From contig JABLXK010000015.1 in NCBI GenBank assembly GCA_013178095.1, positions 49,448 through 113,447 on the forward strand: DNA of 64,000 nucleotides. The letters are read 5' to 3'. The stretch comes from Anaerolineae bacterium (GTDB lineage: Bacteria; Chloroflexota; Anaerolineae; Anaerolineales; Anaerolineaceae). The position numbers were made by a program, and so were the translations under genes. Of this stretch, positions 43,859 to 51,298 are shown in pieces (position 1 is the first letter of the stretch; every line of letters begins with the position of its first letter). The notes beneath the pieces were generated by a model. That model saw nothing but the letters and a program-made list of their open reading frames with translations. It was not told the DNA's origin and did not search any database.

Positions 43859-43993
43859 ACTTGGAAAAGGCTCTATAAACTATATGATCATTTGTTTGTG
43901 GTTTATTTTTATATGTTAAGCTTACTTTAGTAAGCTCATAAAAGAAATGGATTTTCTAATTACATTAGAAACACCAAAACCTGGTCTGAATTA

Positions 43994-44002
43994 TGTTACA
44001 AT
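43994..44002 (+). promoter_or_regulatory. Extended -10 promoter before the L10-leader-like RNA
   Basis: TGTTACAAT (TGnTACAAT) matches an extended -10 element, about 25-30 bp before the conserved leader sequence begins. No clear -35 box is seen. Confidence 0.45.
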
Positions 44003-44025
44003 TTGAATTCAATTTTCCGAACAAT

Positions 44026-44134
44026 ATCGCCGAAGACAGCAGGTGTTGCACAGCAACTTAATTACCCGCCAAGGTAACGATCTCCTAAATGACTTTATGC
44101 CTTCGCTTCGACGACGCTAAGGCATTTTGTATTA
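44026..44134 (+). promoter_or_regulatory. Ribosomal protein L10 leader-like RNA with terminator
   Basis: The stretch CCGAAGACAGCAGGTG (44030-44045), a GTTGC-ACA-GCAAC hairpin, then TTAATTACCCGCC and AAGGTAA resembles the conserved core of the rplJ (L10) leader, a kink-turn RNA bound by the L10/L12 complex. GCAGGT can pair with ACCCGC apart from one A-C mismatch. A terminator-like hairpin (ATGCCTT / AAGGCAT, 44097-44125) with TTTTGTATT follows. The genes behind it are not ribosomal. It may be a displaced regulatory leader or a decaying relic. I judged this by eye, without a covariance model. Confidence 0.45.
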
Positions 44135-44153
44135 ATAAAGGAAGACAACGAAG

Positions 44154-44270
44154 ATGTACATTTTTCACCAAAATCGCAATGAGATAACCGACATATCATT
44201 GTGTTTTTCTGACAAGAAGTTAGAATACAATTTGTTTTATAGTAGTTTACTGTCGCGGGTAGTAGCATAA
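44154..44270 (+). CDS. Small ORF (38 aa), unknown
   Basis: An ATG nine bases after AAGGAAG opens a 38-codon frame. It encodes MYIFHQNRNEITDISLCF, then SDKKLEYNLFYSSLLSRVVA, and ends with TAA immediately followed by the ATG of the next gene (TAAATG). The back-to-back stop/start and the ribosome-binding site suggest translational coupling. No family is recognised and there is no signal peptide. It could be a small protein or a leader peptide. Confidence 0.45.
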   Translation: MYIFHQNRNEITDISLCFSDKKLEYNLFYSSLLSRVVA

Positions 44271-44615
44271 ATGGGGATTATGATGCAAAGTGCAGAACGC
44301 CTAAATTCAGGATTAGATCAATTAGAAAAAGTTCCAGACAATATCTGGATCATTGAAAACGCAAATGCCCTCTTTGACTTTGCATCAACGAAGTTTAGGA
44401 TTCATGGTGCAGGGGTGGTTCATATTGACAGACGCAATTTACTCAAACCTCCCCGTTATATTACTACAACTGAGATAAAAAAGTATAAACTAAAATTTAA
44501 TTTGAGAAAGTTTGTTGAGCAATACGATCCAAATAATAGTTTTGTACTTTTACTCGAATCGAAAATAACCGAGCACCCTTATAGGGTAAATATAATAAAA
44601 ACAAAATCGACTTAA
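44271..44615 (+). CDS. Protein of unknown function (114 aa)
   Basis: A 114-residue soluble protein with predicted mixed alpha/beta content: helical N terminus (AERLNSGLDQLEKV), a central segment (WIIENANALFDFASTKFRIHGAGVVHIDRR), and a strand-rich C-terminal half ending in RVNIIKTKST. No family is recognised. Internal ATGs at 44280 and 44283 are possible starts, but the first ATG abuts the stop of the 38-aa ORF. Its end overlaps the end of the PRTase-like gene by four bases, tail to tail. Placement in the island suggests an accessory role linked to the neighbouring operon, which is inference. Confidence 0.55.
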   Translation: MGIMMQSAERLNSGLDQLEKVPDNIWIIENANALFDFASTKFRIHGAGVVHIDRRNLLKPPRYITTTEIKKYKLKFNLRKFVEQYDPNNSFVLLLESKITEHPYRVNIIKTKST

Positions 44616-47344
44616 TATTGACTATTTACCTTTTGGAAATTCTGCACATAGGGTCTCTTATCTTTTATTATCACCTCTGCTAAATAATGTTGCCCTTTTG
44701 CACTATGTACATATACTAATTTATTGCCATCATGCTGGCCATCTATAAGGTCACTCATGCCTTCTATCTCCGGATTAAGTAGTTCCATTGTTTTTGCACG
44801 AGCTATAACTGCGTTGATAATGGAGCTAATATCTTCTGGAGGTTCTGGATTTGAATTCACGAGAATCATCTCCTCCCTTTTTTCAAGCCACTCCCTCCTA
44901 GAAGTTGACGGAGTATTATCAAGTTTTATGTTGTTTACCATTAACTTCAATTGAGACAAAGCTTCAGTCAGCTCATTATAAGCACTTTCAAAAGAAGGTT
45001 TATCATTACTTTCTGGCCAATGCAAAATCTTGTTGGAAATTCCTACTCTTTTTAAGATTCCTTCACCATCTTCCCCTACTCTAGATTCAACTTTCTTTCT
45101 ATCTTTAATCTTAATCTTTTCTCCTAGCTTTAAACGAGTAATCTCAAAAAGCAAACTAAGTCCATCTGTTACGTTTGTGAGCAAATGTACTTCAGGATAT
45201 TTGATTAGTGGTTGAAGTTCCCAATTAATATTTTCTTCGATTTTTGGAAGCCAAACTTCCTTATGAAGTTTTGGGTAACCCTCTAAAATAAAGTCGCCAG
45301 CTTTCTTGAAATCCTCTTTAAATGTCTGGGCATACCTAACCTTATCCCGTGAAGATTTGGCAGCGTTTCCTAGCTGAGTTAATATTTCTGTATTTATTTT
45401 CTCATAATAAAAATCATCAAGAAAAACCTTATAAGCGGATAACCAGATCTGGATGCTTTTCAGAAGGTACCTCAGAAATGTTTGGGATTCCCTACAAATT
45501 GCAAGTGAATAAATAAAATTACTATTACCAAACCTCCTGCACAAATGGAAAAATATCTGAAAATACTGCCTAAGTTCAGTTTCATTTGCGAGGGTATCAT
45601 TATTAAAATACTTTGTTGCGTTTATAAACGGTTTATTTTTTCTAACGTAAATTTGTCTCTTTGGGTCATAATCAAAATATTCGGCAAGATTGCGCCAATC
45701 ATATAGTCTTTCGTATTTCAAGTCCCGTCTATCAATGGGAATTTCCACATTCTTTAGCTTATAGTAGGCAAATGTTTGTGGGCCCCACAGGGACTCTCGT
45801 TCACCAAGTGAGTGTAGTTCTGGATAAGGAAAATCAAAAACAAAATTGGTAAGTGCTTTTTCCAATAGCATGCGATGCACTCCGCCATTCTGTGCAAGTT
45901 CTTCGATTGCGAATGGAATAATGTACTTTGTTCTTTCCCAAGAAAAATAATCAGCGGGGCATTCGCCGGTCCTATAAACCCGACTCCAACTTTCCTGTTC
46001 TTCGTTATACACGGTGACCGGCACTAAAGCACCTTCATCACAGTATTCATCCAGAACTTCGGTAAAAATCAATGGATGAGTGCCCCCACCTATTAGCATC
46101 ATCTCATCAGGGGATTTGGTAAATCTAACATCGACAGGAGAATCACTACTCTTACGAACTTCTTCAACATACCCCTCCCTCATTTCTTTAAAAATAGCGG
46201 GGATATTTTCTCTATTTATAGGTAGATCTAGGTGAGGAAGGGTATAGTATTTTCGTTCCGTATTGTTGCGCAGAATGAGCTTATCAAGTGGTGAATTATC
46301 CGCTTTTACAAACTCCTCAATGTCGGTAACTAGCTCATTGCCAATTTCATTTCCCAAATATCTGACAATATCTTTTCTCCTTAGGGATATGTTTCCTGAT
46401 AGCAATTCACTTCCCTTAAATTTTTCTCTGAGAGTTAAAAAGAAACTCCTCGCAAAAAGACTATTTAAAACCAAACAAATGCTTTGATAACAAATCTTGT
46501 CTACATTATGTTCTTCGCGATACTGACAAGGCAACTTAAATGGCAGTTGCATTTTGATCAGATTGGTCAAATTGCATTTCTCATTGACAGGAGTATACAG
46601 AGTCGGAAAATATAATGGTATTGTGTGACATTTGTTTATATCTTTCAAATGACAAAATTTAATTTTCTCAACAAAATCCCTTTTGATGTTCAAGTTGAAG
46701 TAATTCAAGATTTCATCAAAAGGGAAGAAAAAGGGAGAATGAAGACCTACTCGATCAGTTCCACTTACAGGCTCCAACTTATATGAATAGCCAAGGCTTG
46801 GTAAGAATTCCCATAGTTTTTGTATAACTTTTGTTCCAAGATCGGAGATTTCAAACTCAATTACCATATGATCAATATCGGGCTGAGTTCCTCTTCTAAT
46901 CAAGAATTCAGCTTGTTGTGTAGAATATTCCAGGTACGATGCTTCAGATTTGTATATAAAAATGTTTACATCTTTTTCCTGATTTATTTCAGGATTCGTT
47001 ATCAGTTGCTTGTGCCCAATAAATCCATAAGTTAAAACTTCCATTGGAGAATGAGGGAGATAAGACTCAAAGTAATTCCGGTATCTTCTCAAAGTAGAAG
47101 CTGTTCTTACAGCATCATCAAAAATTACTACTCGAGATTTACTAAGATCAAGATTTTTAAAATCAAAATAGTCAATGTAACGAATTTTCTCCTGAAATTC
47201 TCCAAAGTTGTGTTGGATTGCATCCATTAACTTTATGGATTTTCTCGCTACAGGGACGATAAAATCTGGTTTGCTCTCGATTATTGTTTCAAGAAAACTT
47301 GTATAGCTTGTCTGATAAGTCTTTTCCCAGTAAGATTTGCCCAT
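44612..47344 (-). CDS. Large phosphoribosyltransferase-like protein (putative conflict-system component)
   Basis: A 910-residue protein. The first 170 residues look like a phosphoribosyltransferase fold: DFIVPVARKSIKLMDA near 27-42, then the PRPP-loop motif VVIFDDAVRTASTL with D76-D77 and T81-A-S-T84, where the usual glycine is alanine. It resembles PRTase domains described in prokaryotic conflict systems (PRTase-CE), from memory and unconfirmed. The remaining 740 residues match nothing I know. They are mostly helical with several Cys and aromatic clusters, and end in a short strand-rich piece (KLVYVHSAKGQHYLAEVII). It follows the TIR-like gene by 10 bp, and low GC suggests foreign origin. 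Confidence 0.7.
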   Translation of the reverse strand: MGKSYWEKTYQTSYTSFLETIIESKPDFIVPVARKSIKLMDAIQHNFGEFQEKIRYIDYFDFKNLDLSKSRVVIFDDAVRTASTLRRYRNYFESYLPHSPMEVLTYGFIGHKQLITNPEINQEKDVNIFIYKSEASYLEYSTQQAEFLIRRGTQPDIDHMVIEFEISDLGTKVIQKLWEFLPSLGYSYKLEPVSGTDRVGLHSPFFFPFDEILNYFNLNIKRDFVEKIKFCHLKDINKCHTIPLYFPTLYTPVNEKCNLTNLIKMQLPFKLPCQYREEHNVDKICYQSICLVLNSLFARSFFLTLREKFKGSELLSGNISLRRKDIVRYLGNEIGNELVTDIEEFVKADNSPLDKLILRNNTERKYYTLPHLDLPINRENIPAIFKEMREGYVEEVRKSSDSPVDVRFTKSPDEMMLIGGGTHPLIFTEVLDEYCDEGALVPVTVYNEEQESWSRVYRTGECPADYFSWERTKYIIPFAIEELAQNGGVHRMLLEKALTNFVFDFPYPELHSLGERESLWGPQTFAYYKLKNVEIPIDRRDLKYERLYDWRNLAEYFDYDPKRQIYVRKNKPFINATKYFNNDTLANETELRQYFQIFFHLCRRFGNSNFIYSLAICRESQTFLRYLLKSIQIWLSAYKVFLDDFYYEKINTEILTQLGNAAKSSRDKVRYAQTFKEDFKKAGDFILEGYPKLHKEVWLPKIEENINWELQPLIKYPEVHLLTNVTDGLSLLFEITRLKLGEKIKIKDRKKVESRVGEDGEGILKRVGISNKILHWPESNDKPSFESAYNELTEALSQLKLMVNNIKLDNTPSTSRREWLEKREEMILVNSNPEPPEDISSIINAVIARAKTMELLNPEIEGMSDLIDGQHDGNKLVYVHSAKGQHYLAEVIIKDKRPYVQNFQKVNSQY

Positions 47345-47354
47345 CTTCTCTCTC

Positions 47355-47978
47355 TTAAATCTTTTCAGAACGCGTAATCATCCTATTGCTATCAATAGAT
47401 ACCACCACTCTTTCACCAAAAGGAGAAGCAAATCTTAGGAGAATCCCCTTCCCCCGTTCTAGCAATTCCATACCTTCCAAAGATAATTTTAGAAGGCCAT
47501 AATCAGCAAGTAGGTGCTCTCGAATCTCTTTAATATCGTCCTTAGTAAGGTCGATATTTTTGATAAAATCCTCCGAAGTAATTTTTTCACTTAGGTTATT
47601 CTTTACAAATCCCAATTGCGCTTGAATAAGCGAAATAATTCTATCTATTTGTTCAGGTTCATAAGTGATTACCCTATTATGTCGAATATCAAAGGGTAAC
47701 TCAGTCATGTTGCTTTTGGGATGTAGAAGAATTAAAGGCTTACTTAATCCATGGGCAATACCAAGTTCGTAATACACATTTGGATTTTTTCCGGTAAGTA
47801 CTCCTACTACACAATCACTTTTCTGGATCTTTTCGTAAATTTGATCTACTATTACACCGTGTTGGAAAATTTCATCAGCTCTCACAGACACAAAACCTGC
47901 AAGTTTTGAAGCTTCCTGAATAGATTTGAAAACAAAATCCAATGTTGGATCAAACGGCATTGCAATAAAAGTCTGCAT
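47355..47978 (-). CDS. TIR-like / nucleoside deoxyribosyltransferase-like protein
   Basis: A 207-residue protein starting at the ATG at 47978, which has AGAGGGA just upstream; a longer frame begins at a TTG inside the -10 box. Residues 1-115 carry the pattern TFIAMPFD, a helix, GFVSVRADEIF, IVDQIYEKIQKSDCVVGVLTG and KNPNVYYELGIAHGLSKPLILL. E71 in the NVYYELG motif corresponds to the catalytic glutamate of nucleoside 2-deoxyribosyltransferases and of TIR/DRHyd-type NAD(+)-cleaving or nucleotide-cleaving effectors. The C-terminal part (about 125-207) is unassigned. It is the first gene of the operon with the PRTase-like gene. Confidence 0.75.
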   Translation of the reverse strand: MQTFIAMPFDPTLDFVFKSIQEASKLAGFVSVRADEIFQHGVIVDQIYEKIQKSDCVVGVLTGKNPNVYYELGIAHGLSKPLILLHPKSNMTELPFDIRHNRVITYEPEQIDRIISLIQAQLGFVKNNLSEKITSEDFIKNIDLTKDDIKEIREHLLADYGLLKLSLEGMELLERGKGILLRFASPFGERVVVSIDSNRMITRSEKI

Positions 47979-48010
47979 TTTCCCTCTAGTGTTGTATTGT
48001 TTGATAGGCA

Positions 48011-48016
48011 ATTATA
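48011..48016 (-). promoter_or_regulatory. -10 element of the TIR-like/PRTase operon
   Basis: TATAAT on the minus strand, 32 bp before the chosen ATG at 47978. The -35 region is not recognisable. Confidence 0.5.
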
Positions 48017-48077
48017 GCTTATTTCTTAGTTTTCTAATGATTTCATTTTACAATATCTATCTTCTTTGATTTTTTCC

Positions 48078-48231
48078 CTAGATGGTATTAAATTTTTTCC
48101 TTTTATAATTTTTCCATCTTGAACAATTTCGAATATCCTTAATCTCATAAATAGTAGAATTCATCACGTTAACTGCTAATTGACCATAGAATTTCGATTC
48201 TATAATTTCTGATAGATTTGATTGATTGATT
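48078..48231 (-). pseudogene. 3' remnant of a small gene cut by the IS481 element
   Basis: Reading leftward from the left end of the IS481 element, an open frame of about 50 codons runs to TAG at 48080-48078 (NQSNLSEIIESKFYGQLAVN, then VMNSTIYEIKDIRNCSRWK). No start codon with a ribosome-binding site lies within it. On the other side of the element, ATGGAATTTCATAGATCAAT reads toward it (about 49280-49249). The two could be halves of one interrupted gene. No family is recognised and the call rests only on the open frame. Confidence 0.35.
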
Positions 48232-49248
48232 TGTGTGATTCGCAGACATCATTTCAACTCTACTAACCTTTGATCAAAGAGATAATGCTGTTCTCTGAAT
48301 ATCTCTTTGGAACGATCATACTTTTCAATCACATCCTCCCAGAAAGGTGTATCGTCCTGTAAAGCAAAATATCGATCAATGGGGGGCATTCCAATAGAAC
48401 CATGGATGCGGTCCCAATTATAAAAATGCTGCCATTCACTTAAATAGTCTCTCAATTTAGGATCCTGGAGATTCATATTTGCGTAGAATTCTTCCAGATC
48501 CGTTCTTTGGGCTCTTTCAACTTTCCCATTCAGATGGGGTGACCTTGGCCGGATCGGGCGAAATTTGATATAGTGATCCATCAGCCATTCCTGTACTTTG
48601 TAAGCAAAGAATTCCCTCCCCCGATCTGTTTGAATTCTCTGTACTGGAAAAGGCATCTCTTCGAGCACTTTTTCCAGAAAATCCAGGGTATTTTGAGCTG
48701 TTCTCCGTGAATAAAGCTCCAAAACCTGGTAGCGGGTGCAATCATCGATAGCTATATATTGGTACAAACCAGGTGCAATCATGCAAGTATCGATTTGGAC
48801 ACGTTCCCCCGGAGTCTTTTTAGAATACCCATGAATTCGTTTCTTGCGTGCGGGTTTTCTGAGAGGTTTTACTTGATTAGCAGTAAGTACTTTTTGAATA
48901 GTTGAAAGTGAAAGGGAGAATCGATACTGACGCTTTAATTCATTTTGGATTCTTCGTGCGCCGATATTCTTTTCCGTCCGCAGCTGTAGAATCCATCCTG
49001 TTTTCTCATCATCAATTTTCTTTTTAAGGGAAGTTTTTGGCCTTCGGCTATGATCTGCCAAACCATCCAGCCCAAATTGTTGATACCGCCGTACCCACTT
49101 TCGCAGTGTAGGTCTGGAGATTCCACATCTGCGACATACGAATCCAGCGTCTTCTACCCTTTCATATAATGTTACCCATTTCAATCTAACTTGAATCTTA
49201 TTTTCCATATTCAGATTCTATATTGAAATGATGTCTATGATACATACA
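48232..49248 (-). mobile_element. IS481-family insertion sequence
   Basis: About 1.02 kb with imperfect inverted repeats of about 26 bp. The ends begin TGT and share the block AGACATCATTTCAA (left 48232-48257, right 49223-49248). No target-site duplication is evident. It has a single gene that fills nearly the whole element. It lies between the promoter of the TIR-like operon and the tRNA-Met gene. Confidence 0.75.
48249..49208 (-). CDS. IS481-family transposase
   Basis: A 319-residue transposase. An N-terminal helix-turn-helix (about 15-60, VCRRCGISRPTLRKWVRRYQ) and second HTH precede the rve integrase core. The DDE residues are in VQIDTCMI, IQTDRGREFF and HLNGKVERAQRTDLEEFY. The C-terminal YNWDRIHGSIGMPPIDRY is typical of IS481/IS3-type enzymes. 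It looks intact and of normal length. Confidence 0.94.
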   Translation of the reverse strand: MENKIQVRLKWVTLYERVEDAGFVCRRCGISRPTLRKWVRRYQQFGLDGLADHSRRPKTSLKKKIDDEKTGWILQLRTEKNIGARRIQNELKRQYRFSLSLSTIQKVLTANQVKPLRKPARKKRIHGYSKKTPGERVQIDTCMIAPGLYQYIAIDDCTRYQVLELYSRRTAQNTLDFLEKVLEEMPFPVQRIQTDRGREFFAYKVQEWLMDHYIKFRPIRPRSPHLNGKVERAQRTDLEEFYANMNLQDPKLRDYLSEWQHFYNWDRIHGSIGMPPIDRYFALQDDTPFWEDVIEKYDRSKEIFREQHYLFDQRLVELK

Positions 49249-49338
49249 TATTATTATTATTGATCTATGAAATTCCATGATCTTTACCCCATTCTTTTTG
49301 CAATTTCGTGAATCACTTTGAACGGTTAAAACAATATA

Positions 49339-49410
49339 TGGCGAGAGTGAGATTTGAACTCACGACCAAGGGCTTATGAGTCCCCTGCTCTACCACTGAG
49401 CTACCTCGCC
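49339..49410 (-). tRNA. tRNA-Met (CAT anticodon)
   Basis: A 72-base cloverleaf on the minus strand: acceptor GGCGAGG / TCTCGCC with one G-T pair, D-arm GCTCAGTGGTAGAGC, anticodon loop CTCATAA with CAT, and T-arm GTGAG-TTCAAAT-CTCAC. The discriminator base is A and CCA is not encoded. The absence of three consecutive G-C pairs typical of initiators and the D-arm suggest an elongator tRNA-Met. A tRNA-Ile with modified CAT cannot be fully excluded. Its 3' end faces the island. Confidence 0.93.
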
Positions 49411-49424
49411 ATATCAGCCTGACA

Positions 49425-49453
49425 ATATTACTATAGCCAAAATTATCTGTCAA
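49425..49453 (-). promoter_or_regulatory. Promoter of tRNA-Met
   Basis: On the minus strand, perfect TTGACA (49453-49448), a 17-bp spacer and TAATAT (49430-49425), 15 bases before the tRNA 5' end. The decayed downstream copies retain the TTGACA but not the -10 box. Confidence 0.75.
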
Positions 49454-49900
49454 TAATAATGAAAAGTTTTCCACGATAAAAGAATGGAACAAACCCGTTC
49501 TTTCATCCCTTCCTGCAAAGGGCTTATGGGCTAGCCGCTCTCCGGTGGAGAGCGGCCAGGTCTTTCTCTACCACTGCCGCTCGGCCAGACCAGCTTGAAA
49601 ATCTTCCAAAGCCAAAATTATCTGTCAATAATAATGAAAAGTTTTCCACAATAAGAGAATTGAGTAACTCCTTTATTTCAATCAATTCTGCATAGGGCTT
49701 ATGGGCTGGCCGCTCTCCGGTGGAGAGTGACCAGGTCTTTCTCTACCACTGCCGCTCGGCCAGACCAGCTTGAAAATCTTCCAAAGCCAAAATTACCTGT
49801 CAATAATAATAAAATTTTTTCCGCGACAAGAGAATTAAGTAACTCCTTTCTTTCGGTCATTTCTGCACGGGGCTTATGGCGGGCTGCCTGACCCACCACC
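49436..49900 (-). repeat. Tandem decayed tRNA-Met units (175-bp period) with hairpin insertions
   Basis: A 39-bp block starting GCCAAAATTATCTGTCAAT occurs at 49436, 49611 and 49786, exactly 175 bp apart, with few differences. A tRNA-derived GGGCTTATG (anticodon arm) recurs at 49370, 49520, 49695 and 49870, and CTCTACCACTG (D-arm) is also kept in two copies. The copies lack T-arm and acceptor stem. Units two and three contain a GC-rich hairpin insertion: a perfect 10-bp stem with a three-base loop in the first, partly mutated in the second. The fourth copy is partial and carries a different GC-rich insertion. They read as pseudo-tRNA units upstream of the functional gene. Confidence 0.75.
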
Positions 49901-49952
49901 CGCGGGCTGCATTGACATTTGATCTGTTTTTTAAGCTTTGAAAAAAGTCATA

Positions 49953-49980
49953 TTGCAAATAGTGATTTTCCTCATATAAT
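49953..49980 (+). promoter_or_regulatory. Promoter of the aminotransferase gene
   Basis: TTGCAA (49953-49958), a 16-bp spacer and TATAAT (49975-49980), 31 bp before the ATG at 50012. Confidence 0.65.
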
Positions 49981-50011
49981 TGGGGGAATTTAATGCTGCC
50001 GGGAGTGCTCC

Positions 50012-51199
50012 ATGAAATATCCTTATGCTCACCGCATGCAGTACGTGAACCATTCTGCTGTGCGCGAATTATTGAAACTGGGTTCCGACCCCGGGATTAT
50101 TTCTTTTGGCGGCGGGTTTCCCGATCCCGAGATCTTTCCGATCGATCAGCTGCGCGCGGTCTTCGACGATGTGCTCCTGCGCGATGGGAAAGCCGCGCTG
50201 CAATATGCCACCACCGAAGGCCTGCCCGCTTTGCGCCAAAAGATCATCACCCGCATGCAGCGGGAGGGTTTGCAATTGAACCTGGACAATGTGTTCCTCG
50301 TTCAGGGCGCGCAGCAAGGCCTGGACCTGGCCGCGAAGATGTTCATCGATCCCGGAGATACGGTCATCACCGAGAATCCCACCTTCATGGGCGCCCTGAT
50401 CGCTTTCAATCCCTATGAGCCGCGCTACGTGGGCATCCCGATGGATGCGGAAGGGTTGATCACCGATTTGCTTGAGGATGCCTTGAAAACCAATCCGAAA
50501 GTGAAATTCATCTACACCGTCCCCGATTTTCAAAATCCCACCGGCATCACCATGAGCCTCGCCCGCCGCCGGCGCCTGATGGCGCTGGCGAATGAATATG
50601 ATGTCGTCATTATTGAGGACAGCCCTTATCGCGATATCCGCTTCGAGGGCGAGTCGATCCCTTCCATAAAAAGCCTCGATACCCAGGGTCGCGTGATCCA
50701 GTTGGGCAGTTTCTCCAAAATTCTTTCCCCGGGTATGCGCCTTGGCTGGGTGATTGCCGAAGCTGAACTGGCTGAAAAGTTATGCCTGCTGAAAACCGCA
50801 GCCGACACGCAGAACTCAACCATGAACATGTATGCCGCCGATCGCTTCATGGACATGTACGACATCGAAGCGCACATCGCCTCCATCCGCAAAGTTTACA
50901 AGAAAAAGAAAGACCTGATGCTGGATGCCATCGATGAATTCTTTCCCGCGCAGGTCAGCGCCACCAATCCGCAGGGCGGGTTGTTCACCTGGCTGACGTT
51001 CCCCGCGCACATCGACGCGGCGGCATTGATGCGGGATCGGGTGCTGCCGGAGGCAAAAGTTGCTTACGTTCCTGGGGCGGCTTTCTTTCCTGCGCAGGCG
51101 GAGCAAAACCATTGCCGCATGAATTATTCCTGCATGCCTGAAGAAAAGATCGTAGACGGCATTCACAAATTGGGTGATATCCTGAAATCCGTTCAATGA
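50012..51199 (+). CDS. PLP-dependent aminotransferase (2-aminoadipate/LysN-like, class I)
   Basis: A 395-residue fold-type I aminotransferase of the MocR/LysN group. It shows ISFGGGFPDPEIFP at the start, ALQYATTEGLPALRQKI, VQGAQQGLDLAAKMF, NPTFMGALIAF, PDFQNPTGITMS and the lysine of the Schiff base in GSFSKILSPGMRLGW (about residue 233). Such enzymes use broad amino donors such as 2-aminoadipate, leucine or aromatic amino acids with 2-oxoglutarate. GGGAG lies six bases before the ATG. It starts the GC-richer chromosome right of the island. Confidence 0.92.
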   Translation: MKYPYAHRMQYVNHSAVRELLKLGSDPGIISFGGGFPDPEIFPIDQLRAVFDDVLLRDGKAALQYATTEGLPALRQKIITRMQREGLQLNLDNVFLVQGAQQGLDLAAKMFIDPGDTVITENPTFMGALIAFNPYEPRYVGIPMDAEGLITDLLEDALKTNPKVKFIYTVPDFQNPTGITMSLARRRRLMALANEYDVVIIEDSPYRDIRFEGESIPSIKSLDTQGRVIQLGSFSKILSPGMRLGWVIAEAELAEKLCLLKTAADTQNSTMNMYAADRFMDMYDIEAHIASIRKVYKKKKDLMLDAIDEFFPAQVSATNPQGGLFTWLTFPAHIDAAALMRDRVLPEAKVAYVPGAAFFPAQAEQNHCRMNYSCMPEEKIVDGIHKLGDILKSVQ

Positions 51200-51298
51200 A
51201 GAAATTGGTCAGGCTTTTTGTATACGAACTTTGATTTATGATCAAGATTATAATGATACAAAATCAATCCTTTTTATCTTCAATCAGGAGAAATTGCC

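Noticed and set aside
49436..49900. CRISPR array
   Set aside because: The repeated units are 175 bp long, tRNA-derived and tandem without short regular spacers; no cas genes are present.
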